From an uncultured Caulobacteraceae bacterium (GTDB lineage: Bacteria; Pseudomonadota; Alphaproteobacteria; Caulobacterales; TH1-2): DNA of 18,480 nucleotides. The translations under genes were made by a program, and so were the position numbers. The number at the start of each line of letters is the position of its first letter. The stretch's first letter is position 1. The DNA lies in the NCBI GenBank assembly GCA_937967425.1, contig CALBST010000417.1:1-18480 (forward strand). The letters are read 5' to 3'. The notes under the pieces were generated by a model. The model was not told the DNA's origin and ran no database searches. It was given only the letters and a program-made list of their open reading frames with translations. Of this stretch, positions 6,867-15,878 are shown piece by piece.

Positions 6867-7676
6867 ATGGCTAAAGAACAATCCCGTCGCACTGGCGTGA
6901 TCGCCAAGAAGGTCGGCATGATGCGCGTCTTCGGTGAGGACAACGCGCACATTCCGGTCACCGTGCTTGATCTCGCCGGTTGCCAAGTCGTCGGCCGCCG
7001 CACGGTCAACGCCGAAGAGTACAAGAACGCGGAAGGCGAGACGGTCGCACTGAAGCCGAAGAAGTCGCGCAAGAACGCGAAGGGCGCCGCGCCCGCGCGC
7101 GAAGCGAAGGGCGATGGTTACAACGCCGTGCAGCTCGCCGCTGGCGCCACGAAGGCGAAGAACAAGACCGCCGCTGAGCGTGGTCAATTCGCGCGCGCCA
7201 AGATCGAGCCGAAGGCGATCGTTCGCGAATTCCGCGTCAGCGAAGATAACCTGCTGCCGGTTGGTGCGGTGATTTCGGCTGAACACTTCGTTCCGGGTCA
7301 AAAGGTTGATGTCGCCGGCATCAGCATTGGTAAGGGCTTCGCCGGCGCCATGAAGCGCTGGAACTTCGGCGGCCTGCGCGCCACGCACGGCGTCTCGGTC
7401 TCGCACCGCTCGCACGGCTCGACCGGTCAGCGCCAAGACCCGGGCAAAGTTTTCAAAGGCAAGAAGATGGCCGGTCACCTCGGTGACGAGCGCGTCTCTG
7501 TTCAGAATCTGCAAATCGTCCGCGTCGATGCCGAGCGCGGACTTTTGTTTGTCCGTGGCGCAGTGCCCGGCGCCGAGGGCGGCTGGGTTGAGGTGCGCGA
7601 TGCAGCGAAGGTCGCTCTTCCGAAGGAAGCGCCGAAGCCAGCTGGCATCCGCCAAACACAAGCCGCGGCTGAGTGA
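6867..7676 (+). CDS. rplC: 50S ribosomal protein L3
   Basis: L3 is an early assembly protein that binds 23S rRNA near the peptidyl transferase centre. The start [12 protein letters not shown], the core [14 protein letters not shown] and the loop [20 protein letters not shown], which contains the glutamine methylated by PrmB in other bacteria, identify it. The protein is 269 residues, about 60 longer than the E. coli protein. There is a lysine/alanine-rich insertion at about 44-82, before GYNAVQL, and a C-terminal extension (about 250-269). The ATG at 6867 is preferred over an in-frame TTG at 6858 that overlaps the rpsJ stop. It sits five bases after rpsJ and eight before rplD. Confidence 0.97.
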   Translation: MAKEQSRRTGVIAKKVGMMRVFGEDNAHIPVTVLDLAGCQVVGRRTVNAEEYKNAEGETVALKPKKSRKNAKGAAPAREAKGDGYNAVQLAAGATKAKNKTAAERGQFARAKIEPKAIVREFRVSEDNLLPVGAVISAEHFVPGQKVDVAGISIGKGFAGAMKRWNFGGLRATHGVSVSHRSHGSTGQRQDPGKVFKGKKMAGHLGDERVSVQNLQIVRVDAERGLLFVRGAVPGAEGGWVEVRDAAKVALPKEAPKPAGIRQTQAAAE

Positions 7677-7684
7677 GGGCGGAT

Positions 7685-8386
7685 ATGAAACTCGACGTTC
7701 AGACACTCGATGGCAAGAAGGGCGGCTCTGTCGATCTCGACGAGACGATCTTCGGCATCAAGGAAGTCCGCAAAGACATCCTGCATCGCATGGTGAAGTA
7801 CCAACTCGCCAAGCGTCGTGCGGGCACGCACAAGACTCAGTCGCGTGGCGAAGTCTCGCGCTCTCACTCTAAGCTGTACAAGCAAAAGGGTACGGGCCAG
7901 GCGCGTCACGGCGCGGCGAACGCCCCGATCTTCCGTGGGGGTGGTCATGCGCACAATCGTCTGCCGCGCGACTATTCGCACGATTTGACGAAGAAATTCC
8001 GCGCGCTCGCGCTGCGCCACGCTCTGTCGGCCCGCGCCAACGCCGGCGACATCATCGTGATCGACGCGCTGACGGTGAAGGACGGCAAGACCGCTGCTCT
8101 GCAGAAGTCGCTGACCAACCTGAAGCTCGAAAAGGCGCTCTTCATCGCCGGTGACAAGGTCGATGCGAGCGTCGCTCGCGCGGCCCGCAACCTGCCGCAT
8201 GTCGATATCCTGCCGAACGCCGGCCTCAACGTTTATGATGTTCTCCGCGCCGGCAAAGTAGTGCTGACGCAGGACGCCGTGAACGCCATCCACGAGCGCT
8301 TCAAGGGCAAGACCGGCGAAGCGAAGGCCGCGCCGAAGAAGCGTGCTGCGCCGAAAAAGAAGACTGAAGAAGGGGCCGCGGCATGA
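7685..8386 (+). CDS. rplD: 50S ribosomal protein L4
   Basis: L4 binds 23S rRNA domain I and extends a loop into the polypeptide exit tunnel. In gammaproteobacteria it also represses its own S10 operon through the leader. The tunnel-loop region is conserved, with [21 protein letters not shown] and [10 protein letters not shown] in the first half, followed by the typical C-terminal half with [20 protein letters not shown]. The 233-residue length includes a lysine/alanine-rich C-terminal tail (about 212-233). The ATG at 7685 is preferred over an in-frame GTG at 7673; the AGGG at 7676-7679 is five bases before it. The stop overlaps the rplW start by four bases. Confidence 0.97.
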   Translation: MKLDVQTLDGKKGGSVDLDETIFGIKEVRKDILHRMVKYQLAKRRAGTHKTQSRGEVSRSHSKLYKQKGTGQARHGAANAPIFRGGGHAHNRLPRDYSHDLTKKFRALALRHALSARANAGDIIVIDALTVKDGKTAALQKSLTNLKLEKALFIAGDKVDASVARAARNLPHVDILPNAGLNVYDVLRAGKVVLTQDAVNAIHERFKGKTGEAKAAPKKRAAPKKKTEEGAAA

Positions 8387-8682
8387 GCGCGCTCAAGAAC
8401 AAACACTACGACACCATCCTCGCGCCGGTGATCACGGAAAAGGCCACCCTGCTTTCCGAGCAGAACAAGGTTGTCTTCCGCGTGCCGCTCACGGCGACGA
8501 AGACGGACATCAAGGAAGCTGTTGAAGCTCTTTTCAAAGTCAAAGTGGGCGCGGTGAACACCATCGTCCGCAAAGGCAAGACGAAAAACTTCCGCGGCAC
8601 GCCGGGCAAGCGTTCCGACCACAAAAACGCGGTCGTGACCCTGCTCGACGGTTACTCAATCGACGTGACGACGGGGCTCTAA
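8383..8682 (+). CDS. rplW: 50S ribosomal protein L23
   Basis: L23 lies at the exit of the ribosomal tunnel and is the docking site for trigger factor and the signal recognition particle. The 99-residue protein has the family layout: [21 protein letters not shown] at the start, [21 protein letters not shown] in the middle, and the basic segment [20 protein letters not shown]. The start codon overlaps the rplD stop as ATGA, indicating translational coupling. rplB begins one base after its stop. Confidence 0.97.
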   Translation: MSALKNKHYDTILAPVITEKATLLSEQNKVVFRVPLTATKTDIKEAVEALFKVKVGAVNTIVRKGKTKNFRGTPGKRSDHKNAVVTLLDGYSIDVTTGL

Positions 8683-8683
8683 G

Positions 8684-9520
8684 ATGGCGTTGAAGACTTT
8701 CCGCCCGACCTCGCCTGGCCGCCGTCAGCTCGTGATCGTTGATCGCTCAGAGCTGCACAAGGGCAAGCCGGTGAAGGCGCTGACCGAAGGCCTGACGAAG
8801 TCGGGCGGCCGCAACAATGTCGGCCGCGTGACTGCGTTCCGCACCGGCGGCGGGCACAAGCGCTCGTACCGCAAGATCGACTTCAAGCGCCGCAAGTGGG
8901 GCGTTGAAGCGAAGGTCGAGCGGCTTGAGTACGATCCGAACCGCACGGCGTGGATTGCTCTGATCAAGTACACGGACGGCGATCTGGCCTACATCATTGC
9001 GCCGCAGCGTCTGAAGGTGGGCGACAGCGTCGTCGCCGGTGAGAAGGTCGATGTGAAGCCGGGCAATGCGATGCCGCTGAAGTCGATCCCGGTCGGCACC
9101 ATCGTTCACAACATCGAACTGAAGCCGCTGAAGGGCGCCCAGATGGCGCGCTCGGCCGGCACTTACGCGCAAGTCGTTGGCCGTGATTCTGGCTTCGCTC
9201 AACTCCGCATGGCCTCGGGCGAAGTGCGTATGGTTCAGGACGTCTGCATGGCCACGATTGGCGCCGTGTCGAACCCCGACAACATGAACGAAGTCTGGGG
9301 TAAGGCTGGCCGCACGAAGTGGTTGGGCCGCAAGCCCAGCGTGCGCGGCGTCGCCATGAACCCTGTCGATCACCCCCACGGTGGTGGTGAAGGCAAGACC
9401 TCGGGTGGCCGTCACCCGGTGACGCCCTGGGGCAAGAAAACCCGCGGTCCTAAGACCCGCAAAACCAAGCCGTCGGATCGTTTGATCATCCGTCGTCGTC
9501 ACTCGAAGAAAGTGAGCTAA
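8684..9520 (+). CDS. rplB: 50S ribosomal protein L2
   Basis: L2 is a large, highly conserved 23S rRNA-binding protein needed for subunit joining and close to the peptidyl transferase centre. The 278-residue length is normal. The RNA-binding domain appears early ([19 protein letters not shown]), and the C-terminal signature [20 protein letters not shown] includes the conserved histidine in HPHGG. The lysine/arginine-rich tail ends [11 protein letters not shown]. It begins one base after rplW and ends four bases before rpsS. Confidence 0.98.
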   Translation: MALKTFRPTSPGRRQLVIVDRSELHKGKPVKALTEGLTKSGGRNNVGRVTAFRTGGGHKRSYRKIDFKRRKWGVEAKVERLEYDPNRTAWIALIKYTDGDLAYIIAPQRLKVGDSVVAGEKVDVKPGNAMPLKSIPVGTIVHNIELKPLKGAQMARSAGTYAQVVGRDSGFAQLRMASGEVRMVQDVCMATIGAVSNPDNMNEVWGKAGRTKWLGRKPSVRGVAMNPVDHPHGGGEGKTSGGRHPVTPWGKKTRGPKTRKTKPSDRLIIRRRHSKKVS

Positions 9521-9524
9521 GCGA

Positions 9525-9803
9525 ATGCCGCGTTCTGTTTGGAAAGGCCCGTTCGTTGACGGTTATCTGCTCCAGAAGGCTGAGAAAGCCGCTGGCGGCG
9601 GCCGTCGTGAGCAGATCAAGACGTGGTCGCGCCGCTCCACCATCATGCCGCAATTCGTCGGCCTCACCTTCCAAGTTCACAACGGCAAGCAATTCACGCC
9701 GGTGCTCGTGAGCGAAGACATGGTCGGCCACAAGCTCGGCGAGTTCGCGCCCACGCGGAACTATTTCGGCCATGGCGCCGATAAGAAGGCGAAGAGGAAG
9801 TAA
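9525..9803 (+). CDS. rpsS: 30S ribosomal protein S19
   Basis: S19 is a 30S head protein that binds 16S rRNA with S13. The 92-residue protein is the standard length. Signatures are [20 protein letters not shown] at the start, [20 protein letters not shown] in the middle and [15 protein letters not shown] near the end, followed by a short lysine-rich tail. It lies four bases after rplB and three before rplV. Confidence 0.98.
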   Translation: MPRSVWKGPFVDGYLLQKAEKAAGGGRREQIKTWSRRSTIMPQFVGLTFQVHNGKQFTPVLVSEDMVGHKLGEFAPTRNYFGHGADKKAKRK

Positions 9804-9806
9804 GCC

Positions 9807-10232
9807 ATGATCGCCGCCTCACAAAAGCAGCGCACGCCGGACGGCAAGAATCGCCGCCGCGAAGCTTCGAACGAAGCGAAGGCGGTCCTGCGCACGCTCC
9901 GCATTAGCCCGCAAAAGCTGAATCTGGTCGCTCAGTCGATCCGTGGTCTCTCGGCCGAGAAGGCCGTGAACGAGCTGCGCTTCAGCCAGAAGCGCATCGC
10001 CAAGGACGTGCTGAAGTGCCTGAAGTCGGCGATCGACAACGCCGAGAACAATCACAGCCTCGATGTCGACAGCCTCGTCGTCGCGCAAGCGCATGTCGGC
10101 AAGAACATCACCATGAAGCGCATGCACACGCGCGCTCGTGGCCGCGGCGTTCGCATCGAGAAAATGTTCTCTCAACTCACCATCGTGCTGCGCGACACCT
10201 CGAAGCAGCCCGAAAAAGCTGAGGCCGCCTAA
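9807..10232 (+). CDS. rplV: 50S ribosomal protein L22
   Basis: L22 binds all 23S rRNA domains and its long hairpin lines the exit tunnel next to L4. The core from [20 protein letters not shown] through the hairpin [20 protein letters not shown] is typical. The 141-residue protein has a basic N-terminal extension (about 1-24) before the core and a short C-terminal tail. Its TAA stop overlaps the rpsC start by one base (TAATG). Confidence 0.97.
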   Translation: MIAASQKQRTPDGKNRRREASNEAKAVLRTLRISPQKLNLVAQSIRGLSAEKAVNELRFSQKRIAKDVLKCLKSAIDNAENNHSLDVDSLVVAQAHVGKNITMKRMHTRARGRGVRIEKMFSQLTIVLRDTSKQPEKAEAA

Positions 10233-11035
10233 TGGGTCAGAAAGTCAATCCGATCGGTCTGCGCCTGGGCGTGAACCGCACATGGGATTCGCGTTGGTAC
10301 GCCAACACGAAGGACTATGCGCGTCTCCTCCACGAAGACATCAAGATCCGCGCGTTCCTGCGCGAAAAGCTGGCTGCCGCCGGCATTTCGAAGATCATCA
10401 TCGAGCGTCCGCTGAAGAAGTGCCGCGTTACGGTTCACACCGCAAAACCTGGCGTCGTCATCGGCAAGAAGGGCGCCGACATCGAGAAGCTCCGCAAGGA
10501 ACTCAGCAAGATGGCGCCGGGCGCCGAGGTTCACCTGAACCTCGTCGAAGTCCGCAAGCCGGAAACCGATGCGATGCTGGTTGCCGAAGGCGTTGCCCAA
10601 CAGCTCGAGCGCCGTGTTGCGTTCCGCCGCGCCATGAAGCGCGCGATGCAATCGGCGATGCGCCTCGGCGCGCAAGGCATTCGTATCAACGTGTCGGGCC
10701 GTCTCGGCGGTGCGGAAATCGCGCGTATGGAATGGTACCGCGAAGGCCGCGTGCCGCTGCACACGCTCCGTGCTGACGTCGATTACGGCTTCACCGAAGC
10801 GGATACTGCGTACGGCAAGATCGGCGTGAAGGTCTGGATCTTCAAAGGCGAGATCCTCGAGCACGATCCGATGGCGCAAGATAAGCGTTCGCTGGAAACC
10901 GGCGAGAGCCGCGAGCGCCGCGATCGCGATGACCGTGGCCCGCGTGGTCCGCGTGAAGATCGTCCGCCGGGCGATCGCCCGCGTCGCGGCCGCCGTCCTT
11001 CGCGTGACGAATCTGGCTCAGAGTCGGAGGCATAA
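10232..11035 (+). CDS. rpsC: 30S ribosomal protein S3 with a long Arg/Gly-rich C-terminal tail
   Basis: S3 sits at the mRNA entry channel of the 30S subunit and contributes to its helicase activity. The 267-residue protein has the normal start ([13 protein letters not shown]), a KH domain with the GKKG loop at 78-81, and the C-terminal S3 domain ([21 protein letters not shown] at about 152-172 in outline, ending VWIFKGEIL). The conserved domain ends near residue 212. The remaining 50 or so residues form a charged, low-complexity tail with [16 protein letters not shown] and an acidic serine end, which is expected to be disordered. E. coli S3 is about 233 residues. It overlaps rplV by one base and lies six bases before rplP. 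Confidence 0.97.
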   Translation: MGQKVNPIGLRLGVNRTWDSRWYANTKDYARLLHEDIKIRAFLREKLAAAGISKIIIERPLKKCRVTVHTAKPGVVIGKKGADIEKLRKELSKMAPGAEVHLNLVEVRKPETDAMLVAEGVAQQLERRVAFRRAMKRAMQSAMRLGAQGIRINVSGRLGGAEIARMEWYREGRVPLHTLRADVDYGFTEADTAYGKIGVKVWIFKGEILEHDPMAQDKRSLETGESRERRDRDDRGPRGPREDRPPGDRPRRGRRPSRDESGSESEA

Positions 11036-11041
11036 TCCACC

Positions 11042-11458
11042 ATGATGCAGCCGAAGAAGACCAAGTTCCGGCGCGCCCATAAGGGCCGCATCAAAGGGAA
11101 CACCAAGGGTGGCAGCGCCCTGAACTTTGGCCAGTTTGGCCTGAAGGCGCTGGAGCCGAACCGCGTGAACGCGCGTGAAATCGAAGCTGCTCGTCGCGCG
11201 ATTACTCGCGAGATGAAGCGCCAAGGTCGCGTGTGGATCCGCATCTTCCCGGACGTGCCGGTTTCGCAGAAGCCGGTCGAAGTCCGCATGGGGAAGGGCA
11301 AGGGCGCGGTTGAGTTTTGGGCCGCGCGCGTCGCGCCTGGCCGGATCATGTTCGAAGTCGACGGCGTGCCGGAGGCAGTGGCGCGTGAATCGCTGCGCCT
11401 CGGCGCTGCGAAGCTGTCGGTTCGCACCAAGATCGTCGCGCGGATTGAGGGCCTCTGA
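11042..11458 (+). CDS. rplP: 50S ribosomal protein L16
   Basis: L16 helps shape the A-site tRNA region of the 50S subunit. The 138-residue length is normal. The start [19 protein letters not shown] corresponds to the usual MLQPKRTKFRK, so the first of two adjacent ATG codons (11042) is used. GGAGG at 11026-11030 is eleven bases upstream. Further signatures are [20 protein letters not shown] and the block [16 protein letters not shown]. It ends two bases before rpmC. Confidence 0.98.
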   Translation: MMQPKKTKFRRAHKGRIKGNTKGGSALNFGQFGLKALEPNRVNAREIEAARRAITREMKRQGRVWIRIFPDVPVSQKPVEVRMGKGKGAVEFWAARVAPGRIMFEVDGVPEAVARESLRLGAAKLSVRTKIVARIEGL

Positions 11459-11460
11459 TT

Positions 11461-11670
11461 ATGGCAAGCCAAGACATCAAGACCGTCCGCGATAAGGACG
11501 CCGCCTCTCTGAAGGACGAACTCGCCTCGCTGAAGAAGGAGCAGTTCAACCTGCGCTTCCAGCAAGCGACCGGTCAGCTCGAAAAGTCGTCGCGCATCCG
11601 CCAAGTCCGCCGCGCCATCGCCCGCGTGCAGACCGTGCTGCGTGAGAAGTCACCGAAAGCGAAAGTTTAA
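11461..11670 (+). CDS. rpmC: 50S ribosomal protein L29
   Basis: L29 is a small helical protein near the tunnel exit next to L23. The 69-residue product has the family pattern [20 protein letters not shown] followed by [20 protein letters not shown], consistent with two coiled-coil helices. It lies two bases after rplP and four before rpsQ. Confidence 0.97.
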   Translation: MASQDIKTVRDKDAASLKDELASLKKEQFNLRFQQATGQLEKSSRIRQVRRAIARVQTVLREKSPKAKV

Positions 11671-11674
11671 GCCG

Positions 11675-11914
11675 ATGCCCCGCCGTGTAATGACCGGAAC
11701 CATCGTGAGCGATAAAGGCGACAAGACCGTCGTCGTGCAGGTGGAGCGCACCTATCTGCACCCGCTGCTGAAGAAGACCGTTCGTCGGTCGGCGAAGTTC
11801 CACGCCCATGACGAAACCAACGCCTTCAAGACCGGCGAAAAGGTCGAGATTCAAGAATGTCCGCCGAAGTCCAAGCTGAAACGCTGGGAAGTCGTCGGCC
11901 GCGTCGGAGCATAA
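11675..11914 (+). CDS. rpsQ: 30S ribosomal protein S17
   Basis: S17 is a primary 16S rRNA-binding protein of OB-fold type. The 79-residue product starts [20 protein letters not shown] and contains [19 protein letters not shown] and the C-terminal signature [18 protein letters not shown]. An open frame extends upstream into rpmC, but the ATG at 11675 matches the family start and lies four bases after the rpmC stop. rplN follows after four bases. Confidence 0.97.
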   Translation: MPRRVMTGTIVSDKGDKTVVVQVERTYLHPLLKKTVRRSAKFHAHDETNAFKTGEKVEIQECPPKSKLKRWEVVGRVGA

Positions 11915-11918
11915 GCTC

Positions 11919-12287
11919 ATGATCCAGATGCAAACCAATCTCGATGTCGCCGATAACAGCGGCGCCAAGCGCGTGATGTGCATCAAGGTGCTCGGCGGCT
12001 CCAAGCGCCGTTACGCCACCATTGGTGACACGATCGTCGTTTCCATTAAGGAAGCGATGCCCCGTGGCCGCGTGAAGAAGGGCGATGTCCGCAAGGCGAT
12101 CGTCGTGCGCGTGTCGAAGGACATCAAGCGCAAGGACGGCTCGACCATCCGCTTCGACTCGAACGCCGCGGTTCTGATCAACAACACTGGCGAGCCGATT
12201 GGCACGCGTATCTTCGGACCGGTGCCGCGCGAACTGCGCGCGAAGAACCAAATGAAGATTATCTCGCTCGCGCCGGAGGTCCTCTAA
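11919..12287 (+). CDS. rplN: 50S ribosomal protein L14
   Basis: L14 sits at the subunit interface and contacts 16S rRNA helix 14. At 122 residues it is the standard length. The start [20 protein letters not shown] and the later [20 protein letters not shown] and GPVPRELR are diagnostic. In E. coli this gene begins a separate spc operon, but here only four bases separate it from rpsQ and no promoter fits in the gap. The TAA stop overlaps the rplX start by one base. Confidence 0.98.
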   Translation: MIQMQTNLDVADNSGAKRVMCIKVLGGSKRRYATIGDTIVVSIKEAMPRGRVKKGDVRKAIVVRVSKDIKRKDGSTIRFDSNAAVLINNTGEPIGTRIFGPVPRELRAKNQMKIISLAPEVL

Positions 12288-12607
12288 TGGTCGCCCGTAT
12301 CCGCAAGGACGACACCGTCATCGTCATCGCCGGCAAGGACAAGGGCCGCTCGGGCCGCGTCCTGAAGGTGCTGCCGAAGGAAGACCGCGTGGTCGTCGAA
12401 GGCCTTAACTTGGCGAAGCGTCACACCGCACCGAACGTCACGCATCCCAACGGCGGCGTAATCTCTAAGGAAGCCTCGCTTCACATTTCCAACGTTGCGC
12501 TCCGCGACCCGAAGACGGGCAAGCCGACGCGCGTTGGCTTCAAGACGAACGACAAGGGCGTGAAGGTCCGCGTGGCCAAGGGCTCGGGAGTTGAGATCGA
12601 TGTCTGA
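12287..12607 (+). CDS. rplX: 50S ribosomal protein L24
   Basis: L24 is an assembly initiator of the 50S subunit with a KOW motif. The 106-residue product shows [20 protein letters not shown] (the KOW region) at residues 5-24, then [14 protein letters not shown] and the C-terminal [20 protein letters not shown]. Its start overlaps the rplN stop by one base, and its last eight bases overlap the start of rplE. Confidence 0.97.
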   Translation: MVARIRKDDTVIVIAGKDKGRSGRVLKVLPKEDRVVVEGLNLAKRHTAPNVTHPNGGVISKEASLHISNVALRDPKTGKPTRVGFKTNDKGVKVRVAKGSGVEIDV

Positions 12608-13253
12608 GACCGCCGCTGAGAAGGGCGCGAAGGCGAAAGCCGCTGCTGCGGAAAAGAAGGCAAAGGCAGCTGCCGGCGCCTCGAAGCCGCGCGCGCCGAA
12701 GCCGGCTGACTACACGCCGCGTCTGAAAGAGCGCTACACCAAAGAGATCCGCGCCAAGCTGAAGGAAGAGTTCAAGTACACGAACGAGATGCAGATTCCG
12801 CGTCTCGAAAAGATCGTGCTGAACATGGGCGTCGGCGAGGCGACCGCTGACTCCAAGAAGCTCACGTCGGCGATTGAAGCTTTAACCGCTATTTCCGGTC
12901 AAAAGCCGGTGGCGACAAAAGCCCGCAAGTCGATCGCCGCCTTCAAGCTGCGCGAAGGTATGTCGATTGGCGCCAAGGTCACCCTTCGCAAGGATCAGAT
13001 GTACGAGTTCCTCGATCGCCTGGTCACGATCGCGCTGCCGCGCGTGAAGGACTTCCGTGGTCTGAACGGCAAGAGCTTCGATGGCCGCGGCAACTACGCC
13101 ATGGGCATCAAGGAACACATCGTGTTTCCCGAAATCAATTACGACCAGATCGATCAGATCTGGGGTCTCGACATCGTTGTCTGCACCACCGCACGCACCG
13201 ATGCCGAAGCCAAGGCATTGTTGAAAGAATTCGATTTCCCGTTCCGGAACTGA
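12600..13253 (+). CDS. rplE: 50S ribosomal protein L5 with an N-terminal Ala/Lys-rich extension
   Basis: L5 binds 5S rRNA and contacts the P-site tRNA. The core is clear: [40 protein letters not shown], a [20 protein letters not shown] block and [19 protein letters not shown]. At 217 residues it is 38 longer than the E. coli protein (179). The extra residues form an N-terminal tail of Ala, Lys and Glu before the [11 protein letters not shown] segment. The ATG at 12600 is chosen because GGGAG (12586-12590) is nine bases upstream. It overlaps the end of rplX by eight bases, and the tail codons therefore begin inside rplX. An in-frame TTG at 12591 is less likely. Confidence 0.96.
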   Translation: MSETAAEKGAKAKAAAAEKKAKAAAGASKPRAPKPADYTPRLKERYTKEIRAKLKEEFKYTNEMQIPRLEKIVLNMGVGEATADSKKLTSAIEALTAISGQKPVATKARKSIAAFKLREGMSIGAKVTLRKDQMYEFLDRLVTIALPRVKDFRGLNGKSFDGRGNYAMGIKEHIVFPEINYDQIDQIWGLDIVVCTTARTDAEAKALLKEFDFPFRN

Positions 13254-13267
13254 TCGCGACAGCGATC
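13252..13267 (+). other. Short hairpin in the rplE-rpsN gap
   Basis: GATCGC (13252-13257) and GCGATC (13262-13267) form a perfect 6-bp stem with a GACA loop. The 5' arm overlaps the last two bases of the rplE stop codon. The rest of the 47-base gap carries the rpsN ribosome binding site (GGGAGAG). No T run follows, so it is not a terminator. Confidence 0.4.
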
Positions 13268-13300
13268 CACCCCAGAACGCACCGGGAGAGAGTAGAGAGT

Positions 13301-13606
13301 ATGGCCAAGACCAGTTCTATTGAACGCAACAAAAAGCGCGAGCGCCTGGCGAAGCAGTACGCTGCCCGCCGTGCGAAGCTGCGCGCCGCAGCGCTGAACG
13401 AAGACCTTCCGCTGGAAGAGCGCTTCGAGGCCCGCCTCAAGTTGGCGCAGCTGCCGCGCAACTCGTCGCCGACGCGCATCCGCAATCGTTGCGAGCTGAC
13501 GGGTCGTCCGCGCTCGTTCTACCGCAAGCTGAAACTCTCGCGTATTGCGCTCCGCGAACTGGCCTCAAGTGGTCAGATTCCGGGCATGGTCAAGTCGAGC
13601 TGGTAA
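13301..13606 (+). CDS. rpsN: 30S ribosomal protein S14 (zinc-independent type)
   Basis: S14 is a 30S head protein needed late in assembly. The 101-residue protein is the long form: [20 protein letters not shown] at the start and [20 protein letters not shown] and [20 protein letters not shown] at the end. It lacks the paired CxxC motifs of the short zinc-binding form. It is preceded by the largest gap of the mid-operon (47 bases) and followed after 14 bases by rpsH. Confidence 0.98.
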   Translation: MAKTSSIERNKKRERLAKQYAARRAKLRAAALNEDLPLEERFEARLKLAQLPRNSSPTRIRNRCELTGRPRSFYRKLKLSRIALRELASSGQIPGMVKSSW

Positions 13607-13620
13607 GGGAGCGTCGATAG

Positions 13621-14016
13621 ATGAACATCAACGATCCCGTCGGCGATCTGATCACCCGCATCCGCAACGCACACCTGCGTGGCCGCTCGAAGACGCTCTC
13701 TCCGGCGTCGACGCTGCGCGCCCGCGTGCTGCAAGTCCTGAAGGACGAAGGCTACATCCGCGACTTCCGCGAAATCGAGAACGAGGGCCGCAAGGAACTC
13801 GAGATCGAGCTGAAGTACTTCGAAGGTACGCCGGCGATCCACGAGATCACCCGCGTTTCGAAGCCGGGCCGCCGTGTCTATTCGTCGATCAAAGATCTCC
13901 GCCTCGTGCGCAACGGTCTCGGCATCTCGATCATCTCGACCCCGAAGGGCGTGATGAGCGATAACGCCGCCCGTGACGCGAACGTCGGCGGCGAGATCCT
14001 CTGCGAGGTCTATTAA
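13621..14016 (+). CDS. rpsH: 30S ribosomal protein S8
   Basis: S8 is a primary 16S rRNA-binding protein and, in E. coli, the translational repressor of the spc operon. The 131-residue protein has the N-terminal [20 protein letters not shown] and the C-terminal signature [22 protein letters not shown] (13607-13611) is nine bases before the ATG. rplF starts one base after its stop. Confidence 0.98.
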   Translation: MNINDPVGDLITRIRNAHLRGRSKTLSPASTLRARVLQVLKDEGYIRDFREIENEGRKELEIELKYFEGTPAIHEITRVSKPGRRVYSSIKDLRLVRNGLGISIISTPKGVMSDNAARDANVGGEILCEVY

Positions 14017-14017
14017 G

Positions 14018-14551
14018 ATGTCCCGCCTCGGTAAAAAGCCGATCCCCGCTCCCAACGGCGTCACCATCACGGTGAAGGGTCAGGACGTGAGCGTGAAGGG
14101 CCCGAAGGGCACGCTGAACTTCCGCGCGCACGACGACGTTGAAGTCGCGTTCGGCAACGGTGAGCTCTCGGTAAAGCCGCGTTATGAAACCACGCGCGCC
14201 CGCGCTCTGTGGGGCACGACGCGCGCCGTTCTCGCGAACAACGTGAAGGGCGTCACCGAAGGGTTCGAGAAGAACCTCGAAATGACCGGCGTCGGCTATC
14301 GCGCGGCTATGCAGGGCAAGAACTTGCAGATGAACTTGGGCTACAGCCACGAGATCATCTACCAGCCGCCGGAAGGCATCACGATCGCGGTTCCGAAGCC
14401 AACTGAAATCAAGGTGAGCGGCATCGACCCGCAAGTGGTCGGTCAAGCCGCCTCCGAAATCCGCTCCTACCGTCCGCCGGAGCCCTACAAGGGTAAGGGC
14501 GTGCGTTATGTCGGCGAATACATTCGCCGCAAGGAAGGCAAGAAGAAGTAA
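14018..14551 (+). CDS. rplF: 50S ribosomal protein L6
   Basis: L6 binds near the sarcin-ricin loop, where translational GTPases act. The 177-residue protein has two repeated domains, with [15 protein letters not shown] at the start, [19 protein letters not shown] at the domain junction, and the C-terminal signature [20 protein letters not shown]. An open frame begins earlier inside rpsH, but the ATG at 14018 matches the family start. GAGG (14005-14008) lies upstream inside rpsH. rplR follows after three bases. Confidence 0.98.
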   Translation: MSRLGKKPIPAPNGVTITVKGQDVSVKGPKGTLNFRAHDDVEVAFGNGELSVKPRYETTRARALWGTTRAVLANNVKGVTEGFEKNLEMTGVGYRAAMQGKNLQMNLGYSHEIIYQPPEGITIAVPKPTEIKVSGIDPQVVGQAASEIRSYRPPEPYKGKGVRYVGEYIRRKEGKKK

Positions 14552-14554
14552 GCC

Positions 14555-14911
14555 ATGGTCCGCAAGCTTAACCCCACCGAGCGCCGCGCGCAGCGCAACC
14601 GTAGCCGGCTGAAGAAGCTCGCAGGCGAAGGCCGTCTGCGCCTCTCCGTGTTCCGCTCGTCGAAGCACATTTCGGCGCAGCTCATCGACGACGAGAAGGG
14701 CGTGACCGTCGTTTCCGCTTCGACGCTGGAAGAAGCCGTCAAGGCGAAGAGCTCGAACAAGGAAGGCGCCGCCGCCGTCGGCAAGCTGATCGCTGAACGC
14801 GCGCTCGCCGCTGGCAAGAAGGCGGTCGTGTTCGATCGCGGCCGTTATGTATTCCATGGCCGGGTGAAAGCCCTGGCCGACGCCGCCCGTGAGGGCGGTC
14901 TCGAATTCTGA
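14555..14911 (+). CDS. rplR: 50S ribosomal protein L18
   Basis: L18 binds 5S rRNA together with L5 and L25. The 118-residue length is normal. The basic N-terminal region ([20 protein letters not shown]), the central [19 protein letters not shown] and the end [20 protein letters not shown] and AAREGGLEF fit the family. It lies three bases after rplF and ten before rpsE. Confidence 0.98.
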   Translation: MVRKLNPTERRAQRNRSRLKKLAGEGRLRLSVFRSSKHISAQLIDDEKGVTVVSASTLEEAVKAKSSNKEGAAAVGKLIAERALAAGKKAVVFDRGRYVFHGRVKALADAAREGGLEF

Positions 14912-14921
14912 GGACGTTGAG

Positions 14922-15632
14922 ATGACGGACGAAACCGCAGGCGGCCCGCCGGCCGACGCTCCAGGTGCAGATCGCCCAGCTCGTGGCTCGCGTGGTCCCC
15001 GCCGTGGTGGCCCGGGTGGCGGCGCTGGCCGTGGCCCAGGTGGCGCAGGCCGTGGCCCGCGCCGCGATGACCGCAACCGTAACGCCGCGCCGGAAGAGCG
15101 CGCTGATGGCGAACTCGTTGATAAGCTCGTCGCCATCAACCGGGTCGCCAAGGTTGTGAAGGGCGGTAAGAACTTCGCGTTCGCGGCGCTCGTCGTCGTT
15201 GGCGATAAGAAAGGTCGCGTTGGCTATGGCCACGGCAAGGCGCGCGAAGTGCCGGAAGCGATCCGCAAGGCGACGGAAGAAGCCAAGAAGTCGCTCGTCC
15301 GTGTTCCGCTCCGCGAAGGACGAACGCTGCACCATGACGGCAACGGCCGTTGGGGCGCAGGCAAGGTCATGCTGCGCGCGGCCCCGGCCGGCACAGGCCT
15401 CATCGCCGGCGGTCCGATGCGCGCTGTGCTCGAAGTGCTGGGCGTGTCTGACGTCGTTGCCAAGTCGAAGGGGTCGTCCAACCCGTACAACATGGTGCGC
15501 GCCACGATGGACGCGTTGAAAGAACAAAGCTCGCCGCGTCAAGTTGCCAATCGCCGTGGCCTGAAGGTTGCCGATCTTGTCGCCCGTCGTAAGGACGGCG
15601 CGAGCCTCGGTGAAGTGCCGGCGGAGGGTTGA
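14922..15632 (+). CDS. rpsE: 30S ribosomal protein S5 with a long Arg/Gly-rich N-terminal tail
   Basis: S5 lies at the mRNA entry channel beside S3 and S4 and influences accuracy. The conserved part begins near residue 63 with [20 protein letters not shown] and contains [39 protein letters not shown] and [18 protein letters not shown]. The first 62 residues are a Gly/Arg/Pro-rich tail with repeated RGP, GRG and RRGG motifs, absent from E. coli S5 (166 residues; 236 here), and it is probably disordered. The ATG at 14922 is chosen because AGGA (14911-14914) is seven bases upstream; an in-frame GTG at 14889 lies inside rplR. rpmD follows after three bases. Confidence 0.96.
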   Translation: MTDETAGGPPADAPGADRPARGSRGPRRGGPGGGAGRGPGGAGRGPRRDDRNRNAAPEERADGELVDKLVAINRVAKVVKGGKNFAFAALVVVGDKKGRVGYGHGKAREVPEAIRKATEEAKKSLVRVPLREGRTLHHDGNGRWGAGKVMLRAAPAGTGLIAGGPMRAVLEVLGVSDVVAKSKGSSNPYNMVRATMDALKEQSSPRQVANRRGLKVADLVARRKDGASLGEVPAEG

Positions 15633-15635
15633 TAG

Positions 15636-15848
15636 ATGGCGACCGCAAAGAAAACTGCGAAGGCGAAGTCAGGTGCGACCGTGAAGGTAAAGCGGATCGG
15701 GAGCCCTATCCGCCGTGAGTTCGATCAACGCAGCACGCTGCTGGGCCTCGGCCTCAAGCGCGCCAATCAAGTCGTTGAACTTGAGGACACGCCTTCGATT
15801 CAAGGCATGATCCGCAAAGTCGCGCACTTGGTCGAAGTAGTGAAGTAA
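15636..15848 (+). CDS. rpmD: 50S ribosomal protein L30
   Basis: L30 is a small 50S protein near 5S rRNA. The 70-residue product has the core [20 protein letters not shown], then [20 protein letters not shown] and [14 protein letters not shown]. It has about fourteen extra basic residues ([14 protein letters not shown]) before the core compared with the shortest family members. It starts three bases after rpsE and is followed by a 30-base gap. Confidence 0.97.
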   Translation: MATAKKTAKAKSGATVKVKRIGSPIRREFDQRSTLLGLGLKRANQVVELEDTPSIQGMIRKVAHLVEVVK

Positions 15849-15851
15849 CGA

Positions 15852-15870
15852 GACGGCCTCGCCGTCGGAG
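15852..15870 (+). other. Hairpin joined to the rplO ribosome binding site
   Basis: GACGGC (15852-15857), loop CTC and GCCGTC (15861-15866) form a perfect 6-bp stem. GGAG (15867-15870), the rplO Shine-Dalgarno, follows with no gap, eight bases before the ATG. A closely similar arrangement (CGGCCTCGCCG core, then GTCGGAGCA) precedes secY. Confidence 0.45.
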
Positions 15871-15878
15871 CAAGTACG

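Noticed and set aside
6840..7706. A 288-codon open frame antisense to rplC
   Set aside because: It is fully explained by the L3 gene on the plus strand and resembles no family.
13931..15151. A 406-codon open frame on the minus strand
   Set aside because: It lies antisense to the end of rpsH, rplF, rplR and rpsE. Long antisense frames are expected in GC-rich genes, and its protein is a low-complexity Arg/Ala-rich string.
6855..15638. GATAG shortly before the ATG at rplC, rpsH and rpmD
   Set aside because: The resemblance is short and in two cases includes the preceding TGA stop, so it is probably coincidental.
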